Shown piece after piece: positions 33,313 through 42,423 of a stretch of 64,000 nucleotides of DNA; position 1 is the first letter of the stretch; each line of letters starts with the position of its first letter. The notes under the pieces are model-generated. The model saw only the letters and a program-made list of their open reading frames with translations, made no database searches and was not told the origin of the DNA. The position numbers and the translations under genes were made by a program. This stretch comes from Streptomyces composti (lineage in GTDB: Bacteria; Actinomycetota; Actinomycetes; Streptomycetales; Streptomycetaceae), in the NCBI RefSeq assembly GCF_012034205.1, contig NZ_JAATEM010000003.1, positions 210,895 through 274,894 on the forward strand. The letters run 5' to 3'.

Positions 33313-35160
33313 ATGTGCGGAATCGTGGGTTATGTGGGTACGCAGTCGGCGCTCGACGTGGTGACCGCAGGGCTGAAGCGGCTGGAGTACCGGGGCTACG
33401 ACTCGGCAGGGGTCGCCGTCCTCGCGGACGGCGGTCTGGCCACCGCCAAGCGGGCCGGGAAGCTGGTCAACCTGGAGAAGGAGCTGGCCGAACGGCCGCT
33501 GCCCACGGGCACGACCGGGATCGGACACACCCGGTGGGCCACCCACGGCGGACCGACCGACTCCAACGCCCACCCGCACCTCGACAACGCCGGCCGGGTC
33601 GCCGTCGTCCACAACGGCATCATCGAGAACTTCGCCGCCCTGCGCGCCGAACTCACCGAGCGCGGCCATGAACTGACCTCCGAGACGGACACCGAGGTGG
33701 TCGCCCACCTGCTCGCCGAGGAGTTCTCCTCCTGCGCCGACCTCGCCGAGGCGATGCGGCTGGTGTGCCGGCGGCTGGAGGGGGCGTTCACCCTGGTCGC
33801 CGTGCACGCCGACGAGCCGGACGTCGTGGTGGGCGCGCGGCGCAGCTCACCACTGGTCGTGGGCATCGGCGAGGGCGAGTCGTTCCTCGCCTCGGACGTC
33901 GCCGCGTTCATCGCGCACACCCGGTCCGCGATCGAACTCGGCCAGGACCAGGTGGTGGAGCTGCGCCGGGACTCCGTCACCGTCACCGGCTTCGACGGCA
34001 GCCCCGCCGAGGTGAACCCGTACCACGTCGACTGGGACGCCTCCGCCGCCGAGAAGGGCGGCTACGACTACTTCATGCTCAAGGAGATCGCCGAGCAGCC
34101 GAAGGCCGTCGCCGACACGCTGCTGGGGCGGATCGACGGCTCCGGCACGCTGTCGCTGGACGAGGTGCGGATCCCTGACGGTGTGCTGCGCGAGGTCGAC
34201 AAGGTCGTCATCGTGGCATGCGGTACGGCCTTCCACGCCGGGCTGATCGCCAAGTACGCCATCGAGCACTGGACGCGGATCCCCTGCGAGGTGGAGCTGG
34301 CCAGCGAATTCCGCTACCGGGACCCGATCCTCGACCAGCAGACCCTGGTCGTCGCGATCTCCCAGTCCGGCGAGACCATGGACACGCTGATGGCGCTGCG
34401 GCACGCCCGCGAGCAGGGCGCCCGTGTCCTGGCGATCTGCAACACCAACGGCTCGACGATCCCGCGGGAGTCGGACGCGGTGCTCTACACGCACGCCGGT
34501 CCGGAGGTCGCGGTCGCCTCCACCAAGGCGTTCCTGACCCAGCTGGTCGCCTGCTACCTCGTCGCCCTCTATCTGGCGCAGGTGCGGGGCACCAAGTGGG
34601 CCGACGAGATCCGGGCGGTCGTACGGGATCTCTCCTCCATCTCCAAAGCCGTGGAACGGGTGCTGGAGACCATGGGCCCGGTGCGGGAGCTGGCCCGTTC
34701 CCTGGCCGGAAAGAACACCGTCCTCTTCCTCGGCCGGCACGTCGGATACCCCGTCGCCCTGGAGGGCGCCCTCAAGCTGAAGGAACTCGCCTACATGCAC
34801 GCGGAGGGCTTCGCGGCGGGCGAGCTGAAGCACGGGCCCATCGCACTGATCGAGCAGGACCTGCCCGTCGTGGTCGTCGTGCCGTCACCCCGCGGCCGTT
34901 CCGTCCTGCACGACAAGATCGTCTCCAACATCCAGGAGATCCGGGCCCGCGGCGCACGGACCATCGTCATCGCGGAGGAGGGCGACGAGGCGGTCGTCCC
35001 CTACGCCGACCACCTGATCCGCATCCCGGCCACACCGGTGCTGCTGCAGCCCCTGGTGGCGACGGTCCCCCTCCAGGTCTTCGCCTGCGAACTGGCCACG
35101 GCCCGCGGCAACGAGGTGGACCAGCCGCGGAACCTGGCGAAGTCGGTGACGGTGGAGTAG
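33313..35160 (+). CDS. glmS: Glutamine-fructose-6-phosphate aminotransferase (isomerizing)
   Basis: The 615-aa enzyme makes glucosamine-6-phosphate for cell wall synthesis. Residues from MCGIVGYVG form the class II glutamine amidotransferase domain, with Cys2 as nucleophile after Met removal. That fixes the ATG at 33313 against an upstream GTG (33304). Two SIS sugar isomerase domains follow (VACGTAFHAGLIAKY; SQSGETMDT; EGALKLKELAYMHAEGFAAG) and the end is NLAKSVTVE. No glmS ribozyme-like leader is evident in the 129-nt gap upstream. Confidence 0.96.
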   Translation: MCGIVGYVGTQSALDVVTAGLKRLEYRGYDSAGVAVLADGGLATAKRAGKLVNLEKELAERPLPTGTTGIGHTRWATHGGPTDSNAHPHLDNAGRVAVVHNGIIENFAALRAELTERGHELTSETDTEVVAHLLAEEFSSCADLAEAMRLVCRRLEGAFTLVAVHADEPDVVVGARRSSPLVVGIGEGESFLASDVAAFIAHTRSAIELGQDQVVELRRDSVTVTGFDGSPAEVNPYHVDWDASAAEKGGYDYFMLKEIAEQPKAVADTLLGRIDGSGTLSLDEVRIPDGVLREVDKVVIVACGTAFHAGLIAKYAIEHWTRIPCEVELASEFRYRDPILDQQTLVVAISQSGETMDTLMALRHAREQGARVLAICNTNGSTIPRESDAVLYTHAGPEVAVASTKAFLTQLVACYLVALYLAQVRGTKWADEIRAVVRDLSSISKAVERVLETMGPVRELARSLAGKNTVLFLGRHVGYPVALEGALKLKELAYMHAEGFAAGELKHGPIALIEQDLPVVVVVPSPRGRSVLHDKIVSNIQEIRARGARTIVIAEEGDEAVVPYADHLIRIPATPVLLQPLVATVPLQVFACELATARGNEVDQPRNLAKSVTVE

Positions 35161-35235
35161 GGCCGGCGGCGGGGCGAGCGCCTGGGTGCGAGAACTCCGT
35201 CCGGGATCCCGTGTACGATTTCGGGCAGATCTGCG

Positions 35236-35503
35236 ATGGTCGCTCGGCGTGACTGTGTGATCGATCTCAAGGTGACCTCCGCCGATTATCCGGAGGACGA
35301 GACCAGGCACTCCGGCGTCGGCGACTACGGCACCTTCACCTTCCACTCGTCCGGCGGACGTGGCCAAGTACACCTATCAGCTCACCGGCGAGGCGACTGG
35401 CTACCCAGGTTCAGCTTCGCAGCTTGCAATCTGCCGTTGCAGGGGCGACTCGGAATGGCGTTCCTGCAGGAAGGATGGTTACTTCCGGCGGTTGGGAGCT
35501 TGA
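35236..35503 (+). pseudogene. Frameshifted fragment of a LamG/RHS-type secreted protein
   Basis: The first frame reads VTSADYPEDETRHSGVGDYG then TFTFHSSG. At about 35355 the same protein continues one frame over as DVAKYTYQLTGEATGYPGSA, running to a TGA at 35501-35503. I recall this phrase pattern from large secreted Streptomyces proteins with LamG or RHS regions, many of them polymorphic toxins. No start, signal peptide or remaining domains are present, so it is a remnant. It fills most of the 413-nt gap after glmS. Confidence 0.55.
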
Positions 35504-35573
35504 GTTCAGTCAGCGCCAGCAAGATCCACTCCCCGCTCTCGTTCACGCTCTCCATGTCGGTCAGGAGTAGCCG

Positions 35574-36056
35574 ATGGTAAAAGTAACTCGGTGGGCTCCC
35601 TGTCCCGGTGCCGTTGTAGAGCAGGATCCGTGGATCCCGCTGGATGCCTCATGGGAAGTCGACAGGGATCGCCAACCTCTTTACCTGATGATTTCCGGCA
35701 GCTCTGGCGGCTATCTTGAGGTCCGGGTGCACCCTGAAAGTGGTCAACTGATGAGCTTGACGGTTATCGACCTTCCCCCGGAAGGGGGTGGCCTGGACTC
35801 GGTTCCCGAACCGGAATTGCTCGGGGATGTCGTGCCAGTATTCGACATCTCGGAATGGGAGGACGTCGACCCTGCCATTCGGAGTGTGAGAAAAACTGTC
35901 GACCTGTCGCATGTTCGCCTTCCGGAAGGCGAACTACTAACCCTCGGTGGAGCTGTGACGGCTGTCGAGGCAAGCTGCGGTCCTGTTGTGGTGGGAGTGA
36001 GTCATCAAAGTGAGCTGACGCACTTCTGGTTCAGGAGTGGATCAACAGAAAGTTGA
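35574..36056 (+). CDS. Small acidic protein, possible orphan immunity protein
   Basis: The 160-aa soluble acidic protein starts MVKVTRWAPCPGAVVEQDPW after an AGGAG box with 7-nt spacing. It has no signal peptide or TM helix. Two 60-nt blocks counted by hand gave about 57% and 52% GC, far below its neighbours, suggesting transfer. Lying directly after the LamG-like remnant, it has the size, charge and position of an immunity gene left after toxin loss. That is inference; no immunity family is recognised. Confidence 0.6.
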   Translation: MVKVTRWAPCPGAVVEQDPWIPLDASWEVDRDRQPLYLMISGSSGGYLEVRVHPESGQLMSLTVIDLPPEGGGLDSVPEPELLGDVVPVFDISEWEDVDPAIRSVRKTVDLSHVRLPEGELLTLGGAVTAVEASCGPVVVGVSHQSELTHFWFRSGSTES

Positions 36057-36434
36057 TCGCGTTCGACGCGGCGCGCATGCAGATCTGAAGCCCTGCCAGG
36101 TGCGTCCTGGCAGGGCTTCTGCGTGGGGTGACGGCAGTAGTTGACGGCAACGGCAGCGGACGAGCGAGGCGCAGGGTGGCGGTTCGTCGCCGTCGGAGCG
36201 TGCCGTCTCGGTGGTCTCCCGGCCCACGAGCGCGGTGCCGAGGGCGTCGATGGCGTCTCGTTGGAGGCGGAGTCGGACGTGGGCATAGACGGTGGCGGTG
36301 ACGCCGATGTGGGCGTGGCCGAGGAGTTCCTTGATGACGACGAGTTCGACGCCCTGTTCCAGGAGGAGGGTGGCGGTGGAGTGTCGGAGGTCGTGGAAGC
36401 GGATGCGGCGGAGGCTGGCCTTGCGGAGGAGCAC
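36042..36434 (-). pseudogene. C-terminal remnant of a tyrosine recombinase (phage-type integrase)
   Basis: About 130 codons remain. RIRFHDLRHSTATLLLEQGV carries the HxxR box. LGHAHIGVTATVYAHV carries the second His/His-like position and the nucleophilic Tyr. The N-terminal DNA-binding part and first catalytic Arg are gone, so it cannot recombine. Upstream sequence runs into acpS. The last 30 codons read through a terminator hairpin, suggesting the natural stop was lost. No tRNA gene or obvious att repeat is adjacent. Confidence 0.75.
36087..36119. terminator. Hairpin at the end of the integrase remnant
   Basis: A perfect 14-bp stem (GAAGCCCTGCCAGG / CCTGGCAGGGCTTC) with a 5-nt TGCGT loop lies between the convergent small gene (35574-36056) and the integrase remnant. 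It can serve both directions. Confidence 0.8.
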
Positions 36435-36546
36435 GGAGGGACATGAAGGCTCCCCTCCGGGGCGTGGAGAGGGTGGCTTCGTAGGCGGGGACGCTCAGCG
36501 CGTGAGGACGGCAGGCGTCCTGCGGGCAGGGTCGTAGGGTGCCCCC

Positions 36547-36918
36547 ATGAGCATCATCGGCGTCGGGATCGACGTAGCTGAGATCGATCGGTTTGCGGCG
36601 TCTCTGGAGCGGACGCCCGGGCTGGCTCAGCGGCTGTTTCTCGAGAGCGAGTTGCTGTTGCCGAGTGGGGAGCGGCGGGGGGTCGCCTCGCTGGCTGCGC
36701 GGTTCGCCGCGAAAGAGGCGTTGGCGAAGGCGCTGGGGGCGCCGTCGGGGATGTACTGGACCGATGCCGAGGTTTACGTCGAGGACAGCGGGCAACCCCG
36801 GCTGCGGGTGAAGGGGACCGTGGCGGCGAGGGCCGCCGAACTGGGCGTGCGGTCGTGGCATGTGTCGCTCAGTCATGACGCGGGGGTCGCGTCGGCGGTC
36901 GTGATCGCGGAGGGGTGA
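36547..36918 (+). CDS. acpS: Holo-[acyl-carrier-protein] synthase
   Basis: The 123-aa phosphopantetheinyl transferase moves the CoA arm to ACP serine. Asp9 in [12 protein letters not shown] and Glu57/Lys61 in [12 protein letters not shown] are the family's magnesium and catalytic residues. Length is normal. It precedes a small membrane ORF and nnr in the actinobacterial acpS-nnr-alr order. Confidence 0.95.
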   Translation: MSIIGVGIDVAEIDRFAASLERTPGLAQRLFLESELLLPSGERRGVASLAARFAAKEALAKALGAPSGMYWTDAEVYVEDSGQPRLRVKGTVAARAAELGVRSWHVSLSHDAGVASAVVIAEG

Positions 36919-36926
36919 GGAACGCT

Positions 36927-37052
36927 GTGACGCTGGGGTTTCCCGGGGCCGGGGTGGATCTGCCGATGTGGGGGCAGGCCATGCTGGTCGTCGCCGCCAC
37001 GCTCGCGGTCGTGTTCGCGCTGGTGCGGTTGATGCGGAATCGGCGTCGCTGA
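36927..37052 (+). CDS. Small single-TM protein
   Basis: The frame codes 41 aa from GTG 36927 (MTLGFPGAGVDLPMWGQ), with a TM helix MLVVAATLAVVFALVRLM and a basic end RNRRR. An in-frame GTG at 36915 overlapping acpS would give 45 aa. GAGG at 36917-36920 favours 36927. Placement between acpS and nnr suggests cotranscription. Function unknown. Confidence 0.5.
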   Translation: MTLGFPGAGVDLPMWGQAMLVVAATLAVVFALVRLMRNRRR

Positions 37053-37103
37053 CCTGACCGCGCGGGCGGGCGTGCGTGTTGTGTCTGCGGGAGACTCGGA
37101 CGC

Positions 37104-38573
37104 ATGCGTACTGCGTACAGCGTGGAGAAGGTCAGGGCGGCGGAGCGGGACCTGATGGCGCGGCTGCCGGAGGGGGCGCTGATGCAGCGCGCCGCGGCCG
37201 GGCTCGCCGCCGCCTGCGCGGATGTGCTGGGGCGGGTCTACGGCAGCCGGGTCGTGCTGCTGGTCGGCAGCGGGGACAACGGCGGGGACGCCCTGTACGC
37301 CGGTGCCCGGCTGGCGAGGCGGGGCGCCGGGGTGAGCGCGGTGCTGCTGTCGCCGGAGCGGGCGCACGCCGGCGGGCTCGCGGCGTTGCGCCGTGCGGGT
37401 GGCCGGGCCGTGGGGACGGACGGTGCCGAGCAGCTGATCGAACGGGCCGATCTCGTGCTGGACGGGATCGTCGGGATCGGCGGGAAAGGCGGACTGCGCC
37501 CGAACGCGGTGCCGTTGGCCGCCGCTGCGGAGCGGTCGCGGGCGGTGGTCGTGGCGGTGGATCTGCCGAGCGGTGTGGACGTCGACACCGGGGAGGTGCA
37601 CGGGGTCGCCCTGCGGGCGGATCTCACGGTGACGTTCGGGACGCACAAGCCGGGGCTGCTGATCGATCCCGCGCGGGAGTACGCGGGGCTGGTGCGGCTG
37701 GTCGACATCGGACTCGACCTCGCGCAGGACCAGGCCGCCCTGGAGGCCCTGCAGCATGCGGATGTGGCGCGGCTGCTGCCGGTGCCGCGGGCGGAGAGTG
37801 ACAAGTACCGGCGGGGAGTCGTGGGGATCGCCGCCGGGTCCGCGCGGTATCCGGGTGCCGCGGTGCTCGCGGTGGCGGGTGCGCTGCGGGGCGGGGCGGG
37901 GGCCGTGCGGTACGTGGGGCCCGCGGGGAGCGCTGTGATCGCCCGGTACCCCGAGACGCTGGTGTCGGACCGGGGGCCCAAGCACGCGGGGCGGGTGCAG
38001 GCGTGGGTGACCGGGCCGGGCGCCGGGGACGACGCGGCCACGGTGGGGGAGGTGCTGGCGGCGGACGTGCCGGTGCTGATCGACGCGGACGGGCTGCGGC
38101 TGGCGGATGCGGCGGCGGTGCGCGCGCGGAAGGCGCCGACGCTGATGACCCCGCACGCGGGGGAGGCCGCCGCGCTGCTCGGTGTCGAGCGGGAGGAGGT
38201 CGAGCGCGGACGGCTGGCGGCGGTGAAGGAACTGGCGGAGCGGTACGGGGCGACGGTGCTGCTGAAGGGGTCCACCACGCTGGTGGCGGAGCCGGGGGGT
38301 GGGCCCGTGCGGGTGAATCCGACGGGGACCTCGTGGCTGGCGACCGCGGGGAGCGGTGACGTGCTGTCCGGGCTCGCAGGCTCTCTGCTGGCGGCCGGGT
38401 TGCAGGCGCGGGACGCGGGGAGCGCGGGGGCGTATCTGCACGGCCTGGCCGGACGGCTCGCGGCGGGGGCGGAGACGGGGCCGGGGGGCGGCGCGGCGCC
38501 GGTCGGGGCGCATGACGTGGCTGCGGCGATTCCGCGGGCCTGGCGGGACGTCGTGCGGGAGATCGGCGTATAG
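37104..38573 (+). CDS. nnr: Bifunctional NAD(P)HX epimerase/dehydratase
   Basis: The 489-aa protein repairs hydrated NAD(P)H. The N-terminal YjeF_N epimerase domain (about 1-220) has LVGSGDNGGDALYAGARLAR and AVDLPSGVDVDTG. The C-terminal ribokinase-like ADP-dependent dehydratase (about 235-480) has ADGLRLAD, LMTPHAGEAAALLG, LLKGSTTLVA and the GSGDVLSGL anion hole. It lies between acpS and alr, as is common in actinobacteria. Confidence 0.93.
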   Translation: MRTAYSVEKVRAAERDLMARLPEGALMQRAAAGLAAACADVLGRVYGSRVVLLVGSGDNGGDALYAGARLARRGAGVSAVLLSPERAHAGGLAALRRAGGRAVGTDGAEQLIERADLVLDGIVGIGGKGGLRPNAVPLAAAAERSRAVVVAVDLPSGVDVDTGEVHGVALRADLTVTFGTHKPGLLIDPAREYAGLVRLVDIGLDLAQDQAALEALQHADVARLLPVPRAESDKYRRGVVGIAAGSARYPGAAVLAVAGALRGGAGAVRYVGPAGSAVIARYPETLVSDRGPKHAGRVQAWVTGPGAGDDAATVGEVLAADVPVLIDADGLRLADAAAVRARKAPTLMTPHAGEAAALLGVEREEVERGRLAAVKELAERYGATVLLKGSTTLVAEPGGGPVRVNPTGTSWLATAGSGDVLSGLAGSLLAAGLQARDAGSAGAYLHGLAGRLAAGAETGPGGGAAPVGAHDVAAAIPRAWRDVVREIGV

Positions 38574-39021
38574 GGGATGTGAGGGGATGGGGTGCGGGAG
38601 GCGGGCGGCTGAAGTCTTCGTTCATGTCGGCCCGCGGGGATCGCCGGCGCTGTGCCGGCGCCGGTGAGCGGGGTCCGGTCCCCGTGAGCGCAATGCCCGG
38701 GCCCGTGAGTGCGGATGCACGGCGGTCCGGTGCGTGCGGCTGCGGGGGCGGACGAGGGCGCCGATGTGACGACGGCCCTTCCGCGCGAGCGCGGTCGAGC
38801 GTGGGGGATCGGCAGCTCGGGAGCCGCGGGGACCGGCCCTCGACGACGACACCGTCGATGAGCGTGCCGGCGCCCGCGTCCGCGGGCTGGTCCGGGGTGG
38901 CAGGCGGGGAGGCGCCGGAAACCATCCGGTTTGCTCCGTGCGTCCCCAGTGGTGAGGGCGAGGCGGCGCCGAGAAAGCCGTCACAGACCTCGCTCGTCCC
39001 CTCTGAGACACTGACCCAACC
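38574..39021. other. Intergenic interval nnr-alr with no supported gene
   Basis: The 448 nt carry several frames open by composition alone; none has a plausible start, ribosome site or recognisable product. The stretch has repeated GTGAG words around 38665-38710. I see no clear terminator or promoter. Confidence 0.5.
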
Positions 39022-40194
39022 ATGAGTGAGACAGAAGCCCGGCGGACCGGCACCCTGCGCGCCCGTGCCGAGATCGATCTGGACGCCTTGCGGGGCAATG
39101 TGCGCCGGCTGCGCGAGCTGGCGCCCGGTGCTGCCCTGATGGCCGTGGTCAAGGCGGATGCGTACGGGCACGGGGCGCCGGCCTGCGCCAGGGCGGCTGT
39201 CGAGGCCGGGGCGACCTGGCTGGGTACCGCAACGCCCCAGGAGGCGCTGGCCCTGCGCGCGCCGGAGGCCGGGCTGCCGGCCGATGTGCGGATCATGTGC
39301 TGGCTGTGGACGCCCGGAGGGCCCTGGCGGGAGGCGGTCGAGGCCGGCCTCGACGTGTCGGTGAGCGGGCTGTGGGCGCTGGAGGAGGTCACCCGGGCCG
39401 CGCATGCCGCCGGGAGGTCTGCGCTGGTGCACCTCAAGGCGGACACCGGGCTCGGGCGCAGCGGGTGCCAGCCCGAGGACTGGGCCGAACTGGTCGGCGC
39501 CGCGCTGCGGGCCGAACGGGACGGGCTGGTGCGGATCGCGGGGCTCTGGTCGCACTTCGCCTGCGCCGACGAGCCGGGGCATCCCTCGATCGCCGCCCAG
39601 CTCTCCCGTTTCCGGGAGATGGTCGCGTACGCCGAGGCGCGGGGCGCGACGCCCGAGGTGCGGCACATCGCCAACTCGCCGGCCACCCTCACCCTCCCCG
39701 AGAGCCATTTCGACCTGGTCCGGCCGGGCATCGCGCTGTACGGGGTCTCGCCGAGCCCCGAGCTGGGCAGCTCCGCGGACTTCGGGCTGCGGCCGGCGAT
39801 GACGGTGTCCGCCTCGCTGGCACTGGTCAAGAAGGTCCCGGGCGGGCATGGCGTCAGCTACGGGCACCACTACGTCACCCCGGGCCCGACGACCCTCGGC
39901 CTCGTTCCCCTCGGCTACGCGGACGGCATCCCCCGGCACGCCTCCTCCACCGGCCCGGTGCTGGTCGAGGGCAAGTGGCGCACGGTCGCGGGACGGGTCG
40001 CCATGGACCAGTTCGTCGTGGACCTGGGTGGCGACATGCCGCCGGAGGGCACGGAGGCCGTGCTGTTCGGGCCCGGTGACCGGGGCGAGCCCACCGCCGA
40101 GGACTGGGCACAGGCCGCCGGCACGATCGCGTACGAGATCGTCACCCGGATCGGACCCCGCGTCCCGCGCGTCTACAAGAACGCGTCCGCGTGA
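39022..40194 (+). CDS. alr: Alanine racemase
   Basis: The 390-aa PLP enzyme makes D-alanine for peptidoglycan. The PLP lysine is Lys44 in AVVKADAYGHG. The catalytic tyrosine is in GVSYGHHYVT, and VRPGIALYGVSP is the family signature. The start MSETEARRTGTLRARAEIDL is supported by the conserved RAEIDLDAL. It precedes a hydrolase and tsaE in the usual order. Confidence 0.96.
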   Translation: MSETEARRTGTLRARAEIDLDALRGNVRRLRELAPGAALMAVVKADAYGHGAPACARAAVEAGATWLGTATPQEALALRAPEAGLPADVRIMCWLWTPGGPWREAVEAGLDVSVSGLWALEEVTRAAHAAGRSALVHLKADTGLGRSGCQPEDWAELVGAALRAERDGLVRIAGLWSHFACADEPGHPSIAAQLSRFREMVAYAEARGATPEVRHIANSPATLTLPESHFDLVRPGIALYGVSPSPELGSSADFGLRPAMTVSASLALVKKVPGGHGVSYGHHYVTPGPTTLGLVPLGYADGIPRHASSTGPVLVEGKWRTVAGRVAMDQFVVDLGGDMPPEGTEAVLFGPGDRGEPTAEDWAQAAGTIAYEIVTRIGPRVPRVYKNASA

Positions 40195-40369
40195 GCGAGG
40201 GGTGAACGCCCCCGCTGTGAAACGCGTCGCTGTGAATGAGGGGCGGGGCGGGTAAGCGATGCACAGACGGGTGATGACGGACTGACATTCGCCTGTGACA
40301 GGTGACGCGGAGACGGGTCCGGCGGGGCTCACCCCCCGTCGGGCAACAGCCGGTGAGAAGGAGCGGTAC

Positions 40370-41623
40370 GTGACCGAGAGCAGTGCGGAGGCCGCCGCGA
40401 GCGCCGCCACCGCGGCCGTCGCCTCCGCCGCCGGGGCGTCCGGGGGCTGGCGCCGGGCGACCGGCATCGCGGGCGTCGCGATAGGCGTGCTCGCCACCGG
40501 CGCCGCCGCGGGCGTCGCCATCGAGCGGATGACCGTCGGCCGGGGCATGCGCCGCAAGGCCCGGCTGGTGCTCGACTCGGCGGGCCCGTACGGCACGCTG
40601 CGCGGCACGCCGGGCCGGGCGTACGCCGAGGACGGCACCGAGCTGTACTACGAGGTCGACGACGTCGATCCCGCGCAGGAGACCGGCCCCGCCCGCCGCC
40701 GGCGGCTGTTCGGCCGCACGTCGCCGGCGCCCGTCACCGTGGTCTTCAGCCACGGCTACTGCCTCAACCAGGACTCCTGGCACTTCCAGCGGGCCGCGCT
40801 GCGGGGTGTCGTACGGACCGTGCACTGGGACCAGCGCAGCCACGGGCGCTCCGCGCGGGGCGCCGCCCAACTGGAGCGGGGCGAACCGGTCACCATCGAG
40901 CAGCTGGGGCGGGACCTGAAGGCCGTGATCGACGCCGCCGCGCCCGAGGGGCCGCTGGTGCTGGTGGGGCACTCGATGGGCGGCATGACGGTGATGGCGC
41001 TGGCCGACCAGTACCCGGAGCTGGTCCGCGACCGGGTCGTCGGCGTGGCCCTGGTCGGTACGTCGTCGGGGCGGCTCGGCGAGGTGAACTTCGGGCTCCC
41101 GGTGGCCGGGGTCAACGCGGTGCGGCGGGTGCTGCCCGGGGTGCTGAAGGCGCTGGGGCAGCGGGCCGAGCTGGTGGAGAAGGGACGGCGGGCGACGGCG
41201 GACCTGTTCGCCGGGATCATCAAGCGGTACTCGTTCGCCTCCCGGGACGTGGATCCGGCGATCGCCCGGTTCGCCGAGCGGATGATCGAGTCGACGCCGA
41301 TCGACGTGGTCGCCGAGTACTACCCGGCGTTCAACGACCACGACAAGACCGAGGCGCTCGCCCACTTCGCGGGTCTGCCGGTGCTGGTGCTGGCCGGGGT
41401 GCAGGACCTGGTCACCCCCAGCGAGCACAGCGAGGCGATCGCCGACGCGCTGCCGGACGCCGAGCTGGTGCTGGTCCCGGACGCCGGGCACCTGGTGATG
41501 CTGGAGCAACCGGAGGTGGTCACCGACCGTCTCGCCGACCTGCTCACCCGCGCGGGGGCGGTGCCCGCAGGGGCTACCGTGGGTGGCTATGGAAGCACCA
41601 GCAGCACGGCACAACCCGGCTGA
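40370..41623 (+). CDS. Membrane-anchored alpha/beta hydrolase
   Basis: The 417-aa protein has an N-terminal TM helix (GIAGVAIGVLATGAAAGVAI, about residues 32-51), then an alpha/beta-hydrolase domain. The nucleophile Ser202 is in VLVGHSMGGM, the oxyanion motif is FSHGYCLNQDSW, and the acid/His end is AGVQDLVTPSEH and PDAGHLVML. GTG at 40370 follows AAGGAGCGG; the frame is open to 40295. Substrate unknown. Position between alr and tsaE is conserved in Streptomyces from memory. It overlaps tsaE by 41 nt. Confidence 0.85.
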   Translation: MTESSAEAAASAATAAVASAAGASGGWRRATGIAGVAIGVLATGAAAGVAIERMTVGRGMRRKARLVLDSAGPYGTLRGTPGRAYAEDGTELYYEVDDVDPAQETGPARRRRLFGRTSPAPVTVVFSHGYCLNQDSWHFQRAALRGVVRTVHWDQRSHGRSARGAAQLERGEPVTIEQLGRDLKAVIDAAAPEGPLVLVGHSMGGMTVMALADQYPELVRDRVVGVALVGTSSGRLGEVNFGLPVAGVNAVRRVLPGVLKALGQRAELVEKGRRATADLFAGIIKRYSFASRDVDPAIARFAERMIESTPIDVVAEYYPAFNDHDKTEALAHFAGLPVLVLAGVQDLVTPSEHSEAIADALPDAELVLVPDAGHLVMLEQPEVVTDRLADLLTRAGAVPAGATVGGYGSTSSTAQPG

Positions 41624-42302
41624 GCACGAGCCCTCCGGCTCCGGCCACCCCGGCCACTCCGGCCACTCCGGCGACCGAGGGCCGTCCGCCGGCCGGGAGC
41701 GGTCCGCCGGTCAGCCCGCCGCGGATCAGTCGTCCGGGGGGTCCGGGCGGTCCGAGTCGCCCGGGCAGGCCGGGCACGCCGGACAGGCCGCGCAGGCCGC
41801 GCAGGCCGGGCAGGGCGGGCAGACGGTCGAGCTGACGGTCACCTCGGCCGACCGGATGCGGGAGCTGGGCCGCACCCTCGCCAAGCTGCTGCGCGCCGGT
41901 GACCTGGTGATGCTCAGCGGTGAGCTGGGCGCCGGCAAGACCACGCTGACCCGGGGGCTCGGCGAAGGGCTCGGGGTGCGGGGTGCGGTCACCTCGCCGA
42001 CGTTCGTGATCGCCCGGGTCCACCCGTCGCTGGGCGACGGTCCGCCGCTGGTCCATGTGGACGCCTACCGGCTCTCCGGGGGCCTGGACGAGATGGAGGA
42101 CCTCGACCTCGACGTCTCGCTGCCCGAGTCGGTGGTCGTCGTGGAGTGGGGCGAGGGCAAGGTCGAGGAGCTGACCGAGGACCGGCTCCAGGTCGTCATC
42201 CACCGCGCCGTCGGCGACACCACCGACGAGTTGCGGCACGTGACCCTCACCGGTCTGGGCGAACGCTGGGCGGAGACCGACCTGAGCGTCCTGGCGGCGT
42301 AG
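41583..42302 (+). CDS. tsaE: tRNA threonylcarbamoyladenosine synthesis ATPase TsaE
   Basis: The 239-aa protein has the TsaE core from about residue 80: ELGRTLAKLLRAGDLVMLSG, Walker A GELGAGKTT, then TSPTFVIARVHPS and VHVDAYRLSG. With TsaB and TsaD it makes t6A37 in ANN-decoding tRNAs. The first 80 residues are a Gly/Ser/His/Gln low-complexity extension (SGHPGHSGHSG; GQAGHAGQAAQAAQAG) not needed for the core. The start could be GTG 41583 or ATG 41589; both overlap the hydrolase end. Confidence 0.9.
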   Translation: MAMEAPAARHNPAEHEPSGSGHPGHSGHSGDRGPSAGRERSAGQPAADQSSGGSGRSESPGQAGHAGQAAQAAQAGQGGQTVELTVTSADRMRELGRTLAKLLRAGDLVMLSGELGAGKTTLTRGLGEGLGVRGAVTSPTFVIARVHPSLGDGPPLVHVDAYRLSGGLDEMEDLDLDVSLPESVVVVEWGEGKVEELTEDRLQVVIHRAVGDTTDELRHVTLTGLGERWAETDLSVLAA

Positions 42303-42423
42303 GCGAAGAAGCAGTAGCCCTCCGGCGAGAGGCCGTGGCCCTCCGGCGGGAGTTTCCGACAAGGCGTCGGGAAAATGTTGCGCCCGGGCCGTCGGGCGTG
42401 GTCACATGGTATCCAGCACGTAG

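Noticed and set aside
36042..36546. tRNA gene serving as attB for the integrase remnant
   Set aside because: No cloverleaf or TPsiC-like sequence is visible near the remnant.
38579..39025. 148-codon frame between nnr and alr
   Set aside because: No ribosome site and low-complexity product; overlaps the alr start region.
37624..40638. 1004-codon open frame opposite nnr and alr
   Set aside because: It runs antisense through two well-supported enzymes; composition of a GC-rich shadow, no domain.
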